A DNA stretch of 40,710 nucleotides, from positions 1-40,710 of the forward strand of contig CAWEHT010000106.1 of NCBI GenBank assembly GCA_963808455.1, in the 5' to 3' direction. The DNA is from CAWEHT01 sp963808455 (GTDB lineage Bacteria > Chloroflexota > Anaerolineae > CG2-30-64-16). The notes below the pieces were generated by a model, which saw only the letters and a program-made list of their open reading frames with translations, was not told where the DNA came from and searched no databases. The position numbers and the translations under genes were made by a program. Numbering within the stretch: position 1 is the first letter of the stretch; every line of letters begins with the position of its first letter. Positions 1 to 11,056 of this stretch are shown piece after piece.

Positions 1-3000
1 CTACGGCACAGTCGAGTTTCGTTTCGGCGCTCCCATGGATGCCGGCACGTTCGTGACCGGCACCTACACCGTCCTCCCCCAACCCTCACAGGTCTACACA
101 TCGTACAGTGATTATGACAACAGCCTCTATCTGACCTTTGACAAACAGCCGGCCACGACTTACACGGTTACCCTCGAGCGCGGAGTTGGCCGATCCCTAT
201 GGCAATACGCTCGGCAAGGACTTCATCCTGCATTTCACCACCGGCGATTATGCTTCCACGCTGGACGTGAATGGAAACGGCCGCGTGGGCAGCTACAACG
301 CCTACACGGCCACGGAGGCGGTTGTCAGCTATCTCAACATCCCTTCCGTCCACTACAGGCTCTACACGGTTCCGCTGGACGACTTCATCGCTTTGACCAG
401 TGCCGATTGGCAAGCCTGGCAAGACTACACGGCGCAGCCTGCGAACCTGCTCAACGATTGGCGACTCGACACGACGTCGCCGCGTAACGTGCCGGGCATC
501 CAACGGGTAAAGCTAACCAACCAAGATGGTACAGCGCTGGGGCCCGGCCTTTACTATCTCGAGGTCAGCGGCGCCGGCACAGATGACTCGGGCAAGAACG
601 TGGTGACGACGGGACGGCAACTTCTCGTCCGTACCGACCTGAACGTGACCCTCAAGAGCACGCAGGACGGTGCGCTTGCCTGGGTCACCGATCTCAAGAG
701 CGGCAAGCCCGTGAGTGGGGTTGATGTGCGCTTTACAAATGGCACTTCCGAGGCCGCCAGCGCCGCAGCTGGCCAGCCAGCGGCGTTGGGCCAGGCCGAG
801 CAGGTCAAGCTGGCGCGGGCCAGGCTGGCAAGTCTTGGAAATGGTATTGACATCACCGGCACGACAGGCGCAGACGGCGTGGCGCAAGTCACTTTTGGCA
901 CTACACGGCAGTCTTATCAGGCCCTCCTCGCCGTAGCCAGCGGCCCCGGCGGCCAGATGGGCGTGGCGTCCAGCGACTGGCAGGATGGCATCAGCCCCTG
1001 GGACTTCAATCTGGGCAGCGGTGCCTCGGCTAGCTCCTATCAGGCTTATGTCTACACTGATCGACCTATCTACCGTCCTGGCCAGACGGTCTATTGGAAA
1101 GCGATCGTGCGCCGCGACAACGACGGCAGTTACAGTCTGCCCGCGCCTGGTGCGTCTGTATCGGTCACTGTGAGCGACAATCAGGGCAACACCCTCGTCC
1201 AGGTGCTTATGCCGCTCAGCGCCAGCGGCACCCTGGACGGTAAAGTGCCCCTTGGCCTGGACGCCAGCCCTGGCTACTACTATCTCCAGATAATGCTCAA
1301 CAAAGATCTCAGCTATGGCGTTGGCTTCCAGGTAGCCGAATATCGCAAGCCCGAATACCAGAGCTCGGCGACGACGGACAAGCCCGAATATATTCAGGGA
1401 GACGAGATAAAGGCCACGGCCCAGGCCAGCTACTTCTTCGGTGGGCCGGTGAAGGATGCCAAGGTACAGTGGAATCTGTTGTCCGAGGATTATGACTTCC
1501 AATACCAGCCACCGGCAGGCCAGGCACTGCCCGCCTACTACTACAGCTTCACTGATTTCGACTACTACAACCCCAATCAGCCCGCCTTTGGCTCGCCGAT
1601 TGCTCAGGGCAACGGCAGCACCGACGACCAGGGGCGTTTCTCGGTGACGATCCCGGCCGACATCGCCCGCTTCGCACAGAGCCAGCGATTCACACTGGAC
1701 GTTGACATCATGGATATCAACAACCAAACTGTTTCGACCGAGGCCACGGCAATCGTGCACAAAGGCGCCATGTATATCGGCCTGCACCCCGAAAGCTATG
1801 TCGCCCGCGCCAATGAGCCCAACAAGGTGGATGTGCTGGCAGTCGACCCGCATAGCCGCCCCATCGCCAAGGCCGCGCTGACCCTGGTGGCCGATCAGGT
1901 AACCTGGTACAGTGTGCGCGAGAAAGACTCTGATGGAAACTACTACTGGACCAGCCGCGCCCAATACACACCTCTCTATACTCAGACGGTGACGACCGGG
2001 GCCGACGGAACGGGCGTGTTCGTGTGGCAGCCCGCCTCCGGCGGTGAGTACAAGATCGTGGCTACCGGGCCCGACCAGGCTGGAAACAAGATCCGCAGCG
2101 CGGCCTACGTCTGGGTTAGCAGTGGGGCTGGCTACGTTGCCTGGCGGCAAGAAAACAACGATCGCATGCAGCTGGTGCCGGACAAAGACCAGTATCAGGT
2201 TGGTGACACCGCCAAACTCCTGGTTGCCAGCCCGTACCAGGGCGACGTGAAAGCGCTGCTGACCATCGAACGCAACCACGTATTCAGCCACCAGGTCATC
2301 GACCTGCTTGGCAACAGCCAGGTTGTGAGCATCCCCATCGAAAGTGCCTATGAACCGGATGTCTTCGTTTCGCTGGTGGCCATGCAAGGCATGGAGAGCA
2401 GCGGAGGCGCCCCATCCTACAAGGTCGGCCTGGCAGAATTGAAGGTCTCGATCGCCGACAAGCAGCTCCAGGTCGTCCTCACCCCCAGCAGCCTGGAGGT
2501 CGGGCCGCGTGACACGGTCACCTGGACCGTCGAAACGCTGGACTACGCCGGCCGGCCTGTGCCTGATGCAGACGTCTCCCTGGCTCTCGTTGACAAAGCC
2601 GTGCTGACGCTGGCAAAAGACCAGGCTGGGTCTATCGTTGACCAGTTCTACAGCGAGCGCGCCCTCGGTGTGGGCACGGCGACCACCCTCAACGTCAATA
2701 TCGATCGTGTGGTCGCACAGGTTGCGGCGGCCGGGAAGGGTGGTGGCGGCGGTGGCCCCGGTGGGGCACCCACCGTGCGTACCCAGTTCCAGGACGTGGC
2801 TTTTTGGGCCGCGACTGTCAACACGGGCCCCGATGGCCGCACCCAGGTTCATGTGACATTGCCGGACAATCTAACAACCTGGACGATGGACGCGCGCGCC
2901 GCCACCGAGGACACACTGGTAGGCCAAACGCAGGTCGATATTACCGCGACCAAGCCCTTGTTGGTACGCACGGTTCTGCCACGCTTCTTCGTCCAAGGGG

Positions 3001-5054
3001 ACCAGGCAGCGATCTCCGCCATCGTACAGAACAACACTCAGCAGGCCATCGATGTAGACTTGGGATTGCAAGCCACCGGCTTGCAGCTCGCCGGTACGGC
3101 CGCCGCTCCGATAACGGCGCACGTCTCGGGCGGCGGCAACTACAAGGCGACTTGGGAAGTCAACGTGCAACCCGGACCGGGGCTGCCTGCCCTGGAGGAC
3201 CAGACGGTGGTGACCTTTACTGCCGCGGGAGGCGGGCTTTCGGATGCCGTGCAAACCATCCTGCCCGTGTATCACTACACCACGCCCGAAGTGACGGGGA
3301 CGAGCGGCCAGGTGGAGCAGGGCGAGAACCGGCTGGAACTGGTGCGGCTACCTGCCGATGCGGACCCGACCCGCGCGCGGCTCGATGTGACCCTTGAGCC
3401 GGGCCTGGCAGCGGGCATGCTTGGCGGGCTCACTTACCTGCAGGCTTTCCCCTACGGCTGCACTGAGCAAACCATGAGTAGCTTTCTGCCCAACCTGCTT
3501 ACCTATCAGGCCTTGAGATCGCTGGGCGTCTCGCGCCCCGATCTTGAGGCACAACTCCCACAGCAGGTGGGGGTTGCGTTGCAGCGGATCTATTCGCTGC
3601 AACATGTGGACGGTGGCTGGGGTTGGTGGACCGAAGACCCGAGCGACTTGTTCATCACCAGCTATGTGGTCTTTGGCCTCGCCAAGGCCAAGGCAGCCGG
3701 TTTCACTGTTGACGATCAAGTCCTCGGCCACGGCGTGAGCTGGCTACACGGCCAGCTGGCAGCGCCTCAAGACCTACAGAGATCGGCCCTGAACCAACAG
3801 GCCTTTCTCATCTACGCGCTGGCAGTCGCGGGGGATGCCGAGCCGGCTCGCGCCGGCGCGCTGTTCGCCGAGCGCGATCGGTTGAGCACCTATGCCAGGG
3901 CCTTCCTGGCTCTGGCCTTGGACACGATCGATGATGCCGCGAGCAAAGATCGCATCAAGACGCTGCTGGCCGATATCAGCGGCAGCGCCGTGACCAGCGC
4001 CACGGGCACACATTGGGAGGAAAAGTACACCGACTATGCCAGCATGAATACCGACGTGCGCACCACAGCAATCGTCATCGAGACGCTGGCCCGGCTGGAC
4101 CCCAAGAACAGTCTGGCACCCGGCGCCGTGCGTTGGCTGATGGCTGCTCGCCAGGGGGCCCGCTGGGACACTACCCAGGAGAACGCCTGGTCCATCATGG
4201 CATTTACGGACTGGATGGTCGCCAACGGCGAGTTGCAAGGGGACTACGCCTGGCAGGTCACCCTGAACGGCGCATCCTTGGGGAATGGCACGGTCACGCC
4301 GCAGACCGTCGATCAGGCGATTGCGCTGCATGCCGGCGTCAACAAGCTGCTGCCCGACCAGACGAACGCGCTGAACATTCAGCGCAGCACGTCGGGCAAC
4401 CAGACGGGCGCCGGGCAGCTCTACTATGCGGCCCACCTCGAAAGCTTCCTGCCGGCAGACAAGATCCAGCCGCTGGACCGCGGCATCGTAGTCAGCCGCG
4501 AGTACCAGGCTGATGCATGCGTCAGCGCGGCCACTGCCAACACGGCCAGCACCTCAGCCTCCGACGACGGAACGGTCCCATCGGTTACGCCCCAGCAAGC
4601 TGCTGCGGCGGCCGCCTGTCCCGCGATCACGCGGGCCAGGGTCGGCGATGTGGTGGACGTGAAGGTCACACTGGTCGTTCCGAACGTGTTGCACTACCTG
4701 ATCGTGGAAGACCCCCTGCCGGCAGGCGCTGAAGCCATCGACACCAGCCTCCTAACAACCAGCAAGACGGCCCAACAAGCATCCCTGACGGGAGAACCGG
4801 CAACCAATGCGTCCCAGGGGAGCGCTGCAAGTCTCTCTCCCTACTGGTGGTGGACGCCGAGCCATACCGAGCTGTACGACCAGAAGGCCGCAATGTTTGC
4901 CGACAGCCTGCCGGCCGGCACCTACGTGTTCAATTATCAGGTCCAGATCACCCTACCGGGGCATTTCTTGACCCTGCCTCCGACCGCTTACGAGATGTAT
5001 TTCCCCGAGGTCCAAGGCCGAGGCGCGGGCAGCATCTTTGACGTCAGCCCGTAA
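1..5054 (+). CDS. Bacterial alpha-2-macroglobulin family protein, 5' end outside window
   Basis: Large protease-trapping macroglobulin of the cell envelope; in this family a proteinase cleaves a bait region and is bound through an internal thioester. About 1,640 residues read through from base 138. The preceding frame (from base 2) carries the N-terminal macroglobulin domain and joins it at about 175-188, where one extra base interrupts the text. Visible are an MG-type motif (YTDRPIYRPGQ, near residue 310 of the long frame), a Gly-rich stretch near residue 870, the FWAATVNTGPDG region typical of the family just before the complement-like part, and the thioester motif CTEQ (Cys at 3459-3461) in the PYGCTEQ context. 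The C-terminal half is the alpha-helical thioester domain plus a receptor-binding-like end. The start and any lipoprotein signal lie upstream. A 34-bp palindrome follows the stop. Confidence 0.93.
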
Positions 5055-5099
5055 GCACATCCAGGTCCAGACTCGCTTCCTGCTGAAGGCCACACGCGT

Positions 5100-5133
5100 A
5101 GCGGCCAGGTTTTCTTAAGAAAACCCGGCCGCT
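5100..5133. terminator. 34-bp near-perfect palindrome after the macroglobulin gene
   Basis: Outer arms AGCGGCC and GGCCGCT flank a perfect 18-bp palindrome, GGTTTTCTTAAGAAAACC; a single A/C mismatch separates the two levels. It begins 45 nt after the macroglobulin stop. The hairpin has internal T and A runs but no long trailing T tract. It may terminate transcription in both directions, since the next gene (5372-5785) converges on it. A protein-binding site is the alternative. Nothing else is recognised in the gap 5055-5371. Confidence 0.6.
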
Positions 5134-5371
5134 AACTGGTTCATCCGCAAAGTCACTCGCGGGGCCGCCGAGGGTTTCGAAGTCCCCGCAGGGGGAAGCC
5201 CGACGGCTGAATTGCCAAGCCTGCTCAAACAGTCTGATATGCCGGTCCGGGATGGCGCCTCGGCGCACTCTGTGTGCCGGCCGGTCACCTGAGTGCCCGG
5301 CGTCGCTGCTGCAACCAACCTGCCGGATGTACCGCTGACCCCCACTGCCGCCCGGCGATCAGTTCAGGCAT

Positions 5372-5785
5372 CTACGGTAGGACGCGCTCCCCGGCTCGCT
5401 GCTGGCCCGGCCTTTCCGGGGTGACGCCGGCGCAACAACGCCCGGACGCACGCGCGAGCAACTCGCTGGCACTGAAGGGCTTGGCCAGGTAACAGTCCGC
5501 GCCGGCGCCTAACCCCAGGACTCTGTCCATCTCTTCGTTCCGGGCGGACAGGATGAGCACAGGCACAACCAAGGTTTCACGCAAGCGCCGAATGGCCTCA
5601 AATCCATTCATGCGGGGCATATTGAGGTCCATCAGCACGAGATCAGGGCTGGTCTGATGGTACCGCTCGAGCCCATCACAGCCGTCCTCGGCCTCCACGA
5701 CCTCAAAGCCCTCCATTGCCAGGAAGCGATTGAGGGACTGACGGAACGGCCGGCTGTCATCGACTACGAGAATACGATCTGCCAT
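5372..5785 (-). CDS. Orphan response regulator receiver protein (lost DNA-binding domain)
   Basis: Receiver domain of a two-component regulator, 137 residues. The acidic pocket (D9, D10), phospho-acceptor D53 (in LVLMDLNMPRMN) and conserved K102 (in AKPF) are all present. ATG at 5785 is preceded by AGGGA and fits the family start. After residue 112 the reading departs from family. In another frame the same bases encode VRALLRRR, exactly the linker that follows the receiver domain in the neighbouring OmpR-type regulator (8544-9242). No winged-helix domain follows in any frame, so this looks like an OmpR-type gene truncated at the linker, with or without a frameshift at about 5435-5445. It could still work as a single-domain receiver. 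No histidine kinase is nearby. Confidence 0.85.
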   Translation of the reverse strand: MADRILVVDDSRPFRQSLNRFLAMEGFEVVEAEDGCDGLERYHQTSPDLVLMDLNMPRMNGFEAIRRLRETLVVPVLILSARNEEMDRVLGLGAGADCYLAKPFSASELLARASGRCCAGVTPERPGQQRAGERVLP

Positions 5786-5948
5786 TAGGTCCCTCACTTT
5801 GCGATGCCTCCCAGCTGTCTGGAGCGTGCCTGACGGCTGCACCCAGTCAGCGCCCGAAAATGGGCCTCCGCCCGCTGCTGCGGGCCCGCGGCCATTGACC
5901 CACGCGGCACCCTGCCGATAGCTCAAAGCTTGCCCTCGACCCAGGCCC

Positions 5949-5977
5949 AAAATACTCCTTTTTGATCGTCGCGTCAA
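5949..5977 (-). promoter_or_regulatory. Candidate sigma70-type promoter for the receiver gene
   Basis: On the minus strand TTGACG (5972-5977) is followed after 17 nt by TATTTT (5949-5954), about 160 nt before the start at 5785. It lies in the 327-base gap 5786-6112, where nothing else is recognised. Pattern match only. Confidence 0.4.
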
Positions 5978-6112
5978 TCCGACCTGGGTACCAAATGGGC
6001 TCGCCGGCTTGGAGCCCGCACAGCTGCGCGCTGCATCTGCTGGACGAGCAAGGCAACCTCGAGCGGGGGTAGGGCTTGAATCGTGCTCCCGGGCCTGCCC
6101 GTCTGGGCCCAT

Positions 6113-8328
6113 TTAACTTCGGCAATCGTAGAGGGTGATGCGCATATCCCCCATGCCTTGTACGGTCCCGGGGCTCGTCTGCCTTGTCGTCCCCCCGGGA
6201 GCGCCCATGTTGCGGGTTGCGGTATCGAACCCTTGAACTGGCTTGCAAGCCGCTGCCACATAGGATGAAATGTCAGACTGACCTCCTGGGCCGCCAGCTC
6301 CGCTCCCCGTTGTGTTCCAGTAGATGAAGCGCAATTCGCCCTGGGCGACCAGCTCTGCCAACGCGCTGGCCGATTCTACGTTATCCTGGCCCATGAAGCC
6401 CCCAAGGTAAAGCACCGGGCGGCCGGTCGCGAGCACATAGTCGGAACCTTGCATCGAGCTGGGCACTGCCATCAAGTAGCGATCCTGGCCGTCGTTTGCG
6501 GAAAGGTAGGCCAGCAATTCCTCATCGACCTTTAGCCCCACCAGGGCCTCCGGCGCGGTGGCCTGTCCATCGTAGGCCGAGGGCAGTGACTGGTTGAGGC
6601 TCGGGTTCAGGGCAGTCTCCCACGACCAGATCGCTGGCGTGACCAGCAGCGAAGCCACCAGGCAGATGAAACCGGCCCGGCCCAGACGTGGATAGGCGGT
6701 GCACGCCAGCACCCCCAACACCACGCCGGCCAAAATCAGCATGATGACCCCCGGCAGCCACCACGCCTGCTTCAAGAACGTCGGCAGCGTCGTCAGTTGC
6801 AGCGCCAGCGTGGCGGCAACCGCGCCCAGCAGTCCTGCCAGTGCCCAGGCCGGGTGGGCCCTGCGCTTGCGCCACAGCTCGCCCACGCAAATGCCGCCCA
6901 AGGCTGCCACTGGTGGGGCGATCATTGACAGGTAGTACTCGTGGAAGAAGCCGGCCACGCTGAAGAACACACCGCTGGCCATCAGCCACCCGCCCCACAG
7001 CACCAGAGCCTGATGACGTGGCGCGAGAGGCCAGCGCGGCCGGGTGACCAGCAGCAACAGTGTGCCGCACAGCGCCAGAGGCAACAACCAGCTTGCCTCC
7101 TTGCTGAGGGGCGGGGTGAACAGGCGCCAGACCCCGGCACTGCCAGTTTGGCTCATGCCTGCCGCAGCGCCACCGGGCTGGAAGCCACCCGGCCCGCCGG
7201 CCCCGCCGCCTGGCGGGCCCCCCGGAATACGTCCCCAGGTCCGGCCCCGCCGCCTGGCGGGCCCCCCCGGGATCCGTCCCCAGGTCCGGCCCCGCCGCCT
7301 GATGGATTGCCCTGGAGGCCGTCCCCAGGTCCGGCCCCGCCTGGTGCCGCACCGTCATCTCGGTCGCCATAGTTTATAGGGCGCGCCGGTTGCTGTCCAG
7401 CGTTGAAGAAGCCCGCCCGGGGTTGGAATGGTCTGTTTCCCGTCCGCCCATGCCGCTCCCAAAAGGCCCGCCCATGCCCATGAGCCGCTGAAGGCCGTTG
7501 TAGCCGATGATCAAGCTGGTTTCAGTATTGTCCCCGCTCGAGCCGACGTACGGACGCTGGCTGGCCGGCGTCAGATCCACGACGGTGACCCACGCCAGCG
7601 AGATGGCCAGCAGGACTATCGTCGCGAGAATCAGGCGCCCGGCTTTGCGCGGCAGGCACTTCGCGCGAGCCCAGAAAATACAGCCCATAGAAACCGGGCA
7701 ATGGCAAGAAAGCCTGCAACATCTTGATGTTGAAGCCGATGCCGGTGAGCGCAGCGCCCAGGATCAAATAGCCCATCTTGCCGCTCTCGGTTGCCTTGAT
7801 GAAGGCCCAGGCGGCCAGCAAGAGAGTCAAGATCAGGATTGTGTCAATCGTGTTGTTGCGGTCGGTCGCCACAACCACAGGGGTGATTGCCAGCGCCAGC
7901 CCGGCCACTATACCTGCAGCATAGCCAAACCTGCGTGCGACGAGGTGAGAGAGCACGGCAATCGAGAGCATGCCGGACAGAATTTCCGGTAGGAGCAGAC
8001 CGAAGCCGTTAACGCCAAAGAGGAGAGCCGAAGCCGCCTGCAGCCAAAGGCCGACCGGCGGTTTGTCCACGCTAACTGAGCCCCCCGGCTCAGCGGCAGC
8101 GTAAAAGAAGTTGTGCCACGATTTGAGCATGCTGACCGTGGCGGCCGCGTAGTAGTGATTGACGTACCCGAGTCCGCTCAAGTTTGCGAAGCGGACCACT
8201 CCCGCCACGAGCATTACAGCGCCCATGCAGACCAGTGCCCGGCGCCTTTCGCCAAGCATGGCTCTCCCCCGCGGCGCCACAGCCGGCAGGTCGCTCGCCT
8301 GCCGCGAGCCCAGAACTTCGTTCCTCAT
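6113..8328 (-). CDS. ArnT/PMT-like membrane glycosyltransferase (GT39-type), three frameshifts
   Basis: Polytopic membrane glycosyltransferase that would transfer a sugar from a polyprenyl-phosphate donor on the outer face of the membrane. The N-terminal part holds several membrane segments, the luminal motif GLGYVNHYYA and VDKPPVGLWLQ, both typical of the ArnT-like family. The middle is a Gly-rich loop with a 15-residue repeat. The C-terminal part starts near 7156 with further membrane segments, then an extracytoplasmic domain (LVGLKVDEELLAYL). The text changes frame at about 7690, at about 7440 and in a C run at 7218-7223 that is one base shorter than the same run in the neighbouring repeat (7262-7268). 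Joined, the pieces give one protein of usual length. ATG at 8328 lacks a good ribosome site; ATG at 8259, preceded by GGGAG, is an alternative. Confidence 0.85.
7199..7340 (-). repeat. 45-bp tandem repeat coding a Gly/Pro-rich loop
   Basis: Three copies start with the same GTCCCCAGGTCC box at 7231, 7276 and 7321, an exact 45-nt period. On the minus strand they encode 15-residue units of the form GPGDxxxGxPxGGGA inside the glycosyltransferase, between its membrane halves. Copies differ in homopolymer length (C6 versus C7), which breaks the frame. Confidence 0.85.
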
Positions 8329-8543
8329 ATCGATATCCAGGAGGGTGCAGAAACGCGCTGAGAGGCAATTGTCACGATGACCACTCTAGCGCCGCATGCT
8401 GAGAGCGGTCTTTGCAAACCCTGAGCAAAAGCTGAGAATTCACGGGGGTGCTATGGAGGTCCCAGGGCGGGCCGGGCGGCGGCCACGCGACATGTCCCGA
8501 ACTTCAGGCCTACACCAGACGCCGGAGGCAGATCCCGGCAACG

Positions 8544-9242
8544 TCAGACGGTAGCCAGGCGGTAGCCGGTCCCTCTCACGGTCATTACATAGCGAGGTTG
8601 TGCCGGGTCCGGCTCAATCTTGCGTCTCAAATAGAGGATGTAGAGCTTCAGGTTCTGGTAGGTCGCTTCGGGTTCGTCAGGCCAGACGGCTTTCAGCAGT
8701 TCGTCGCGGCTCACCACCGCGCCAGCTCGCTCAGCAAGCGTAAACAATAGTTGTGCTTCCAGTGGCGTCAACTGCACTAGCTGGCCGCTTAGCAGCACCC
8801 GGTGCTCGGCAAGGTCGATCGTCAATTCGCCCCCGCCAAGCCTGAGCACATGGGAGCCTTCACGCCGAGGCTCCGTCACCCTGCGCCGCCGCAACAGGGC
8901 ACGCACGCGGGCCAGAAATTCCTCCACCCCAAAGGGCTTGCCCAGGTAGTCATCAGCGCCGGTGTCCAGGCCCACAACCTTGTCGGGCTGAGAGCTGCGC
9001 ACCGATAACATCAACACCGGCACCGTTGAAGACTCGCGTAGATGCTGCAAGGCCTGCAAACCATCCATACGCGGCATGTTGATGTCCATCACCACCAAAT
9101 CTGGGCCAAAGCGACTGGCTTGCGCCAGACCCTCCAATCCGTCGCCAGCCTCGGCCACCTCGTAGGCCTCAGCCTCGAGCAGCCTGACCAATGACTGGCG
9201 GAGCACCTGGCTGTCCTCGACAATCAAGATCTTTTCCGCCAT
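8544..9242 (-). CDS. OmpR/PhoB-type response regulator
   Basis: 232 residues: an N-terminal receiver domain (D10, phospho-acceptor D53 in VVMDINMPRMD, K102 in GKPF) and a C-terminal winged-helix DNA-binding domain (LTPLEAQLLFTL, then VSRDELLKAVW and the end motif VRGTGYRL). The start at 9242 is chosen because GGAGGT lies 7 nt upstream and the receiver begins at once. It is a close paralogue of the receiver at 5372-5785, with the same motif spacing. No histidine kinase is adjacent, so its partner is unknown. It lies downstream of acpS on the same strand, separated by a hairpin. Confidence 0.95.
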   Translation of the reverse strand: MAEKILIVEDSQVLRQSLVRLLEAEAYEVAEAGDGLEGLAQASRFGPDLVVMDINMPRMDGLQALQHLRESSTVPVLMLSVRSSQPDKVVGLDTGADDYLGKPFGVEEFLARVRALLRRRRVTEPRREGSHVLRLGGGELTIDLAEHRVLLSGQLVQLTPLEAQLLFTLAERAGAVVSRDELLKAVWPDEPEATYQNLKLYILYLRRKIEPDPAQPRYVMTVRGTGYRLATV

Positions 9243-9268
9243 CTGGAGACCTCCAAGTGTAGACGGCT

Positions 9269-9297
9269 GGGCGCCTAGCGGCCTTCGCCGGGCGCCC
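9269..9297 (-). terminator. Hairpin between acpS and the response regulator
   Basis: Arms GGGCGCC (9269-9275) and GGCGCCC (9291-9297) enclose a second stem, CGGC/GCCG, closed by a 4-nt loop (GAAG on the minus strand), with a 3-nt bulge. It lies 28 nt after the acpS stop. There is no T tract, so it may be a weak terminator or an mRNA 3' stabiliser. Confidence 0.45.
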
Positions 9298-9324
9298 CGG
9301 CTGCGCACCAGGTGTCTATCAGTT

Positions 9325-9699
9325 CTACTGCGCGACCACGAAGGCAACCGCCACATCTCGCTCGTGGCTAAGGCTGATCGCCCACTCTTTCAGCCCCAAC
9401 TCGCCGGCTCGCTCTTGGGCGCGCCCACAGAGTGCCAGTAGCGGCTTGCCGCGCTCATCCACAGTGATCTCGACATCGTGAAAGTCAATGCCATCCTTGC
9501 TCATCAGTCGCATGCCCACACCCAGTGCCTTCGATACGGCTTCCTTGGCCGCGAACCGAACTGCGAGCTCCGGGACCCGTCCGCGGCACCATGCCACCTC
9601 ACCTGGAGTATACACCCGATTGAGAAATCGTTCCCCATGTCGCTCAAGCGCGTGCTGAACACGCTGGATCGTCACAATGTCAACTCCGGTTGTCAGCAT
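9325..9699 (-). CDS. acpS: Holo-[acyl-carrier-protein] synthase
   Basis: Transfers the 4'-phosphopantetheine arm of CoA to the serine of acyl carrier protein, cytoplasmic, needed for fatty acid synthesis. 124 residues, the usual AcpS length. The two metal-binding motifs are present: GVDIV with D7 and RFAAKEAVSKALG with E53, then the C-terminal ISLSHERDVAVAFVV strand. The start at 9699 puts GVDIV at the right distance; longer starts add an unrelated tail overlapping the upstream gene. It follows the M16-like gene by 10 nt and is probably co-transcribed with it. Confidence 0.95.
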   Translation of the reverse strand: MLTTGVDIVTIQRVQHALERHGERFLNRVYTPGEVAWCRGRVPELAVRFAAKEAVSKALGVGMRLMSKDGIDFHDVEITVDERGKPLLALCGRAQERAGELGLKEWAISLSHERDVAVAFVVAQ

Positions 9700-9709
9700 G
9701 CCAGCACGC

Positions 9710-11056
9710 TCATGGCCCAGCCACAGCCAGGACGTAACCATCAGCGCTGAGGTACTTCTGCGCAGCTGCCTGCACAGCCTGTGCCGTCAGGCTCTGTATC
9801 ATGTCCGTATAGCGCCGGATATAGTCGAAGCCGAGCTTGTGCCACTCCAAATCGACCAGGGTCCCCGCCACGCCGTCATTTGTCTCGAGTTGAAGGGGCA
9901 GAGAACCGGTAAGATAGTGTTTGCTGTCCTCCAGTTCGGACTCAGTAACAGTCTCTTGCGCCAGCCTTTTGGCTTCTTCGGTCATAGCCTCGATGGCTCG
10001 TGTCACGTTGGCTGGATTGACGCCGGCAATGAGCGCCCAGATTCCCGGGAGCCGGTCGGCACTGAGCTGGCTGTAAGCGTAATAGGCCATGCCCTGCCGT
10101 TCGCGCACATTGACGCCAAGGCGGCCAGACATGCCGAACACACCCAAGACGGTGTTGGCGAGGCGGGCGGCCTCGTAGTCGGGGGCCGAACGTTGCATGC
10201 TCTGCCAACCCAGGACAATATCCGATTGGCTCTTCTCTGGCATCAGCACATGGCGCTGCACGATCCCGCTCGGCCGCACCACGGGCGGTAGCTCTGCGCC
10301 GTCTTCGCGGCGGGGCGACCAATCGCCAAAGACCTCGCCCACACGGGCTACAGCTTCCTCAGCCGAGATCGCCCCTACCACCACAATCACCATATCGCGC
10401 GGGCTGTAGTAACGTTCATAGAATTCAACGAGAGCCTCCCGTGTGATGCGGTTGATCGTCTCATTGGTCCCGAGCTGAGTATAGCCCAACGGATGATTGG
10501 GGAAACACAACTCACGAAACGTCACACTTGCCATGTGGCGCGTGTTATTCTCCCGCTCGGCAAGTGCTGTCAACCGTATACCGCGGACTTTCTCAACGTA
10601 TTCGGCAGGAAAGGTAGGTTGGCGCAGTTCATCGCACAGAATGTCGAGCACCAATCCCAGGTCTTCGGCCAGCGACTTGGCCGAAAAACTCGTTGTGTAG
10701 CGATCCGTGCTGAACCCGACGGCCGCGCCGACGGACTCCACCGTCTCATTGATCTCGGCGAAGCTACGCTTGCGGGTACCGCGACTCAGCATGGCTCCTG
10801 TGTAGGATGCCAGCCCCATAAGCTCGGCGGGCTCATCGAGGCTGCCTGCTGTGACGTAGCCCTCGATAACCACCGACGGGGAACTGAAGTTCTCGCGGCT
10901 CAGCACCGTAATGCCGTTCGGCAGAACACGGCGCAGGATATCATCTGGCCCGGGCAATGGGGTTGCGGCCCGCTGAGACAGGCTGGCAGGCATCCTCCCT
11001 TGTCCGCCGTGCGCTCTACGAGCGAGGTTGGGGTATGAACCCTGTACCTTAGTCAT
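9710..11056 (-). CDS. M16 family peptidase-like subunit without the zinc motif
   Basis: Insulinase/processing-peptidase-type protein, 448 residues. It has the family opening (RVLPNGITVLSRENFSSPSVVI, in two parts) and the second-half signatures (FYERYYSPRDMVIVVVGA, then WQSMQRSAPDYEAARLAN). The position that normally holds HxxEH reads LASYTGAMLSRGT, so the zinc site is missing. Pairs of one catalytic and one inactive M16 subunit are known, for example in mitochondrial processing peptidase and bacterial two-subunit forms. Its ATG at 11056 overlaps the TGA of the catalytic partner by 4 nt, so the two should be translationally coupled and made in equal amounts. Confidence 0.93.
   Translation of the reverse strand: MTKVQGSYPNLARRAHGGQGRMPASLSQRAATPLPGPDDILRRVLPNGITVLSRENFSSPSVVIEGYVTAGSLDEPAELMGLASYTGAMLSRGTRKRSFAEINETVESVGAAVGFSTDRYTTSFSAKSLAEDLGLVLDILCDELRQPTFPAEYVEKVRGIRLTALAERENNTRHMASVTFRELCFPNHPLGYTQLGTNETINRITREALVEFYERYYSPRDMVIVVVGAISAEEAVARVGEVFGDWSPRREDGAELPPVVRPSGIVQRHVLMPEKSQSDIVLGWQSMQRSAPDYEAARLANTVLGVFGMSGRLGVNVRERQGMAYYAYSQLSADRLPGIWALIAGVNPANVTRAIEAMTEEAKRLAQETVTESELEDSKHYLTGSLPLQLETNDGVAGTLVDLEWHKLGFDYIRRYTDMIQSLTAQAVQAAAQKYLSADGYVLAVAGP

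Noticed and set aside
513..2852. Long minus-strand open frame opposite the macroglobulin
   Set aside because: Shadow of the real gene: no ribosome site and no recognisable domain, while the plus strand carries clear macroglobulin motifs.
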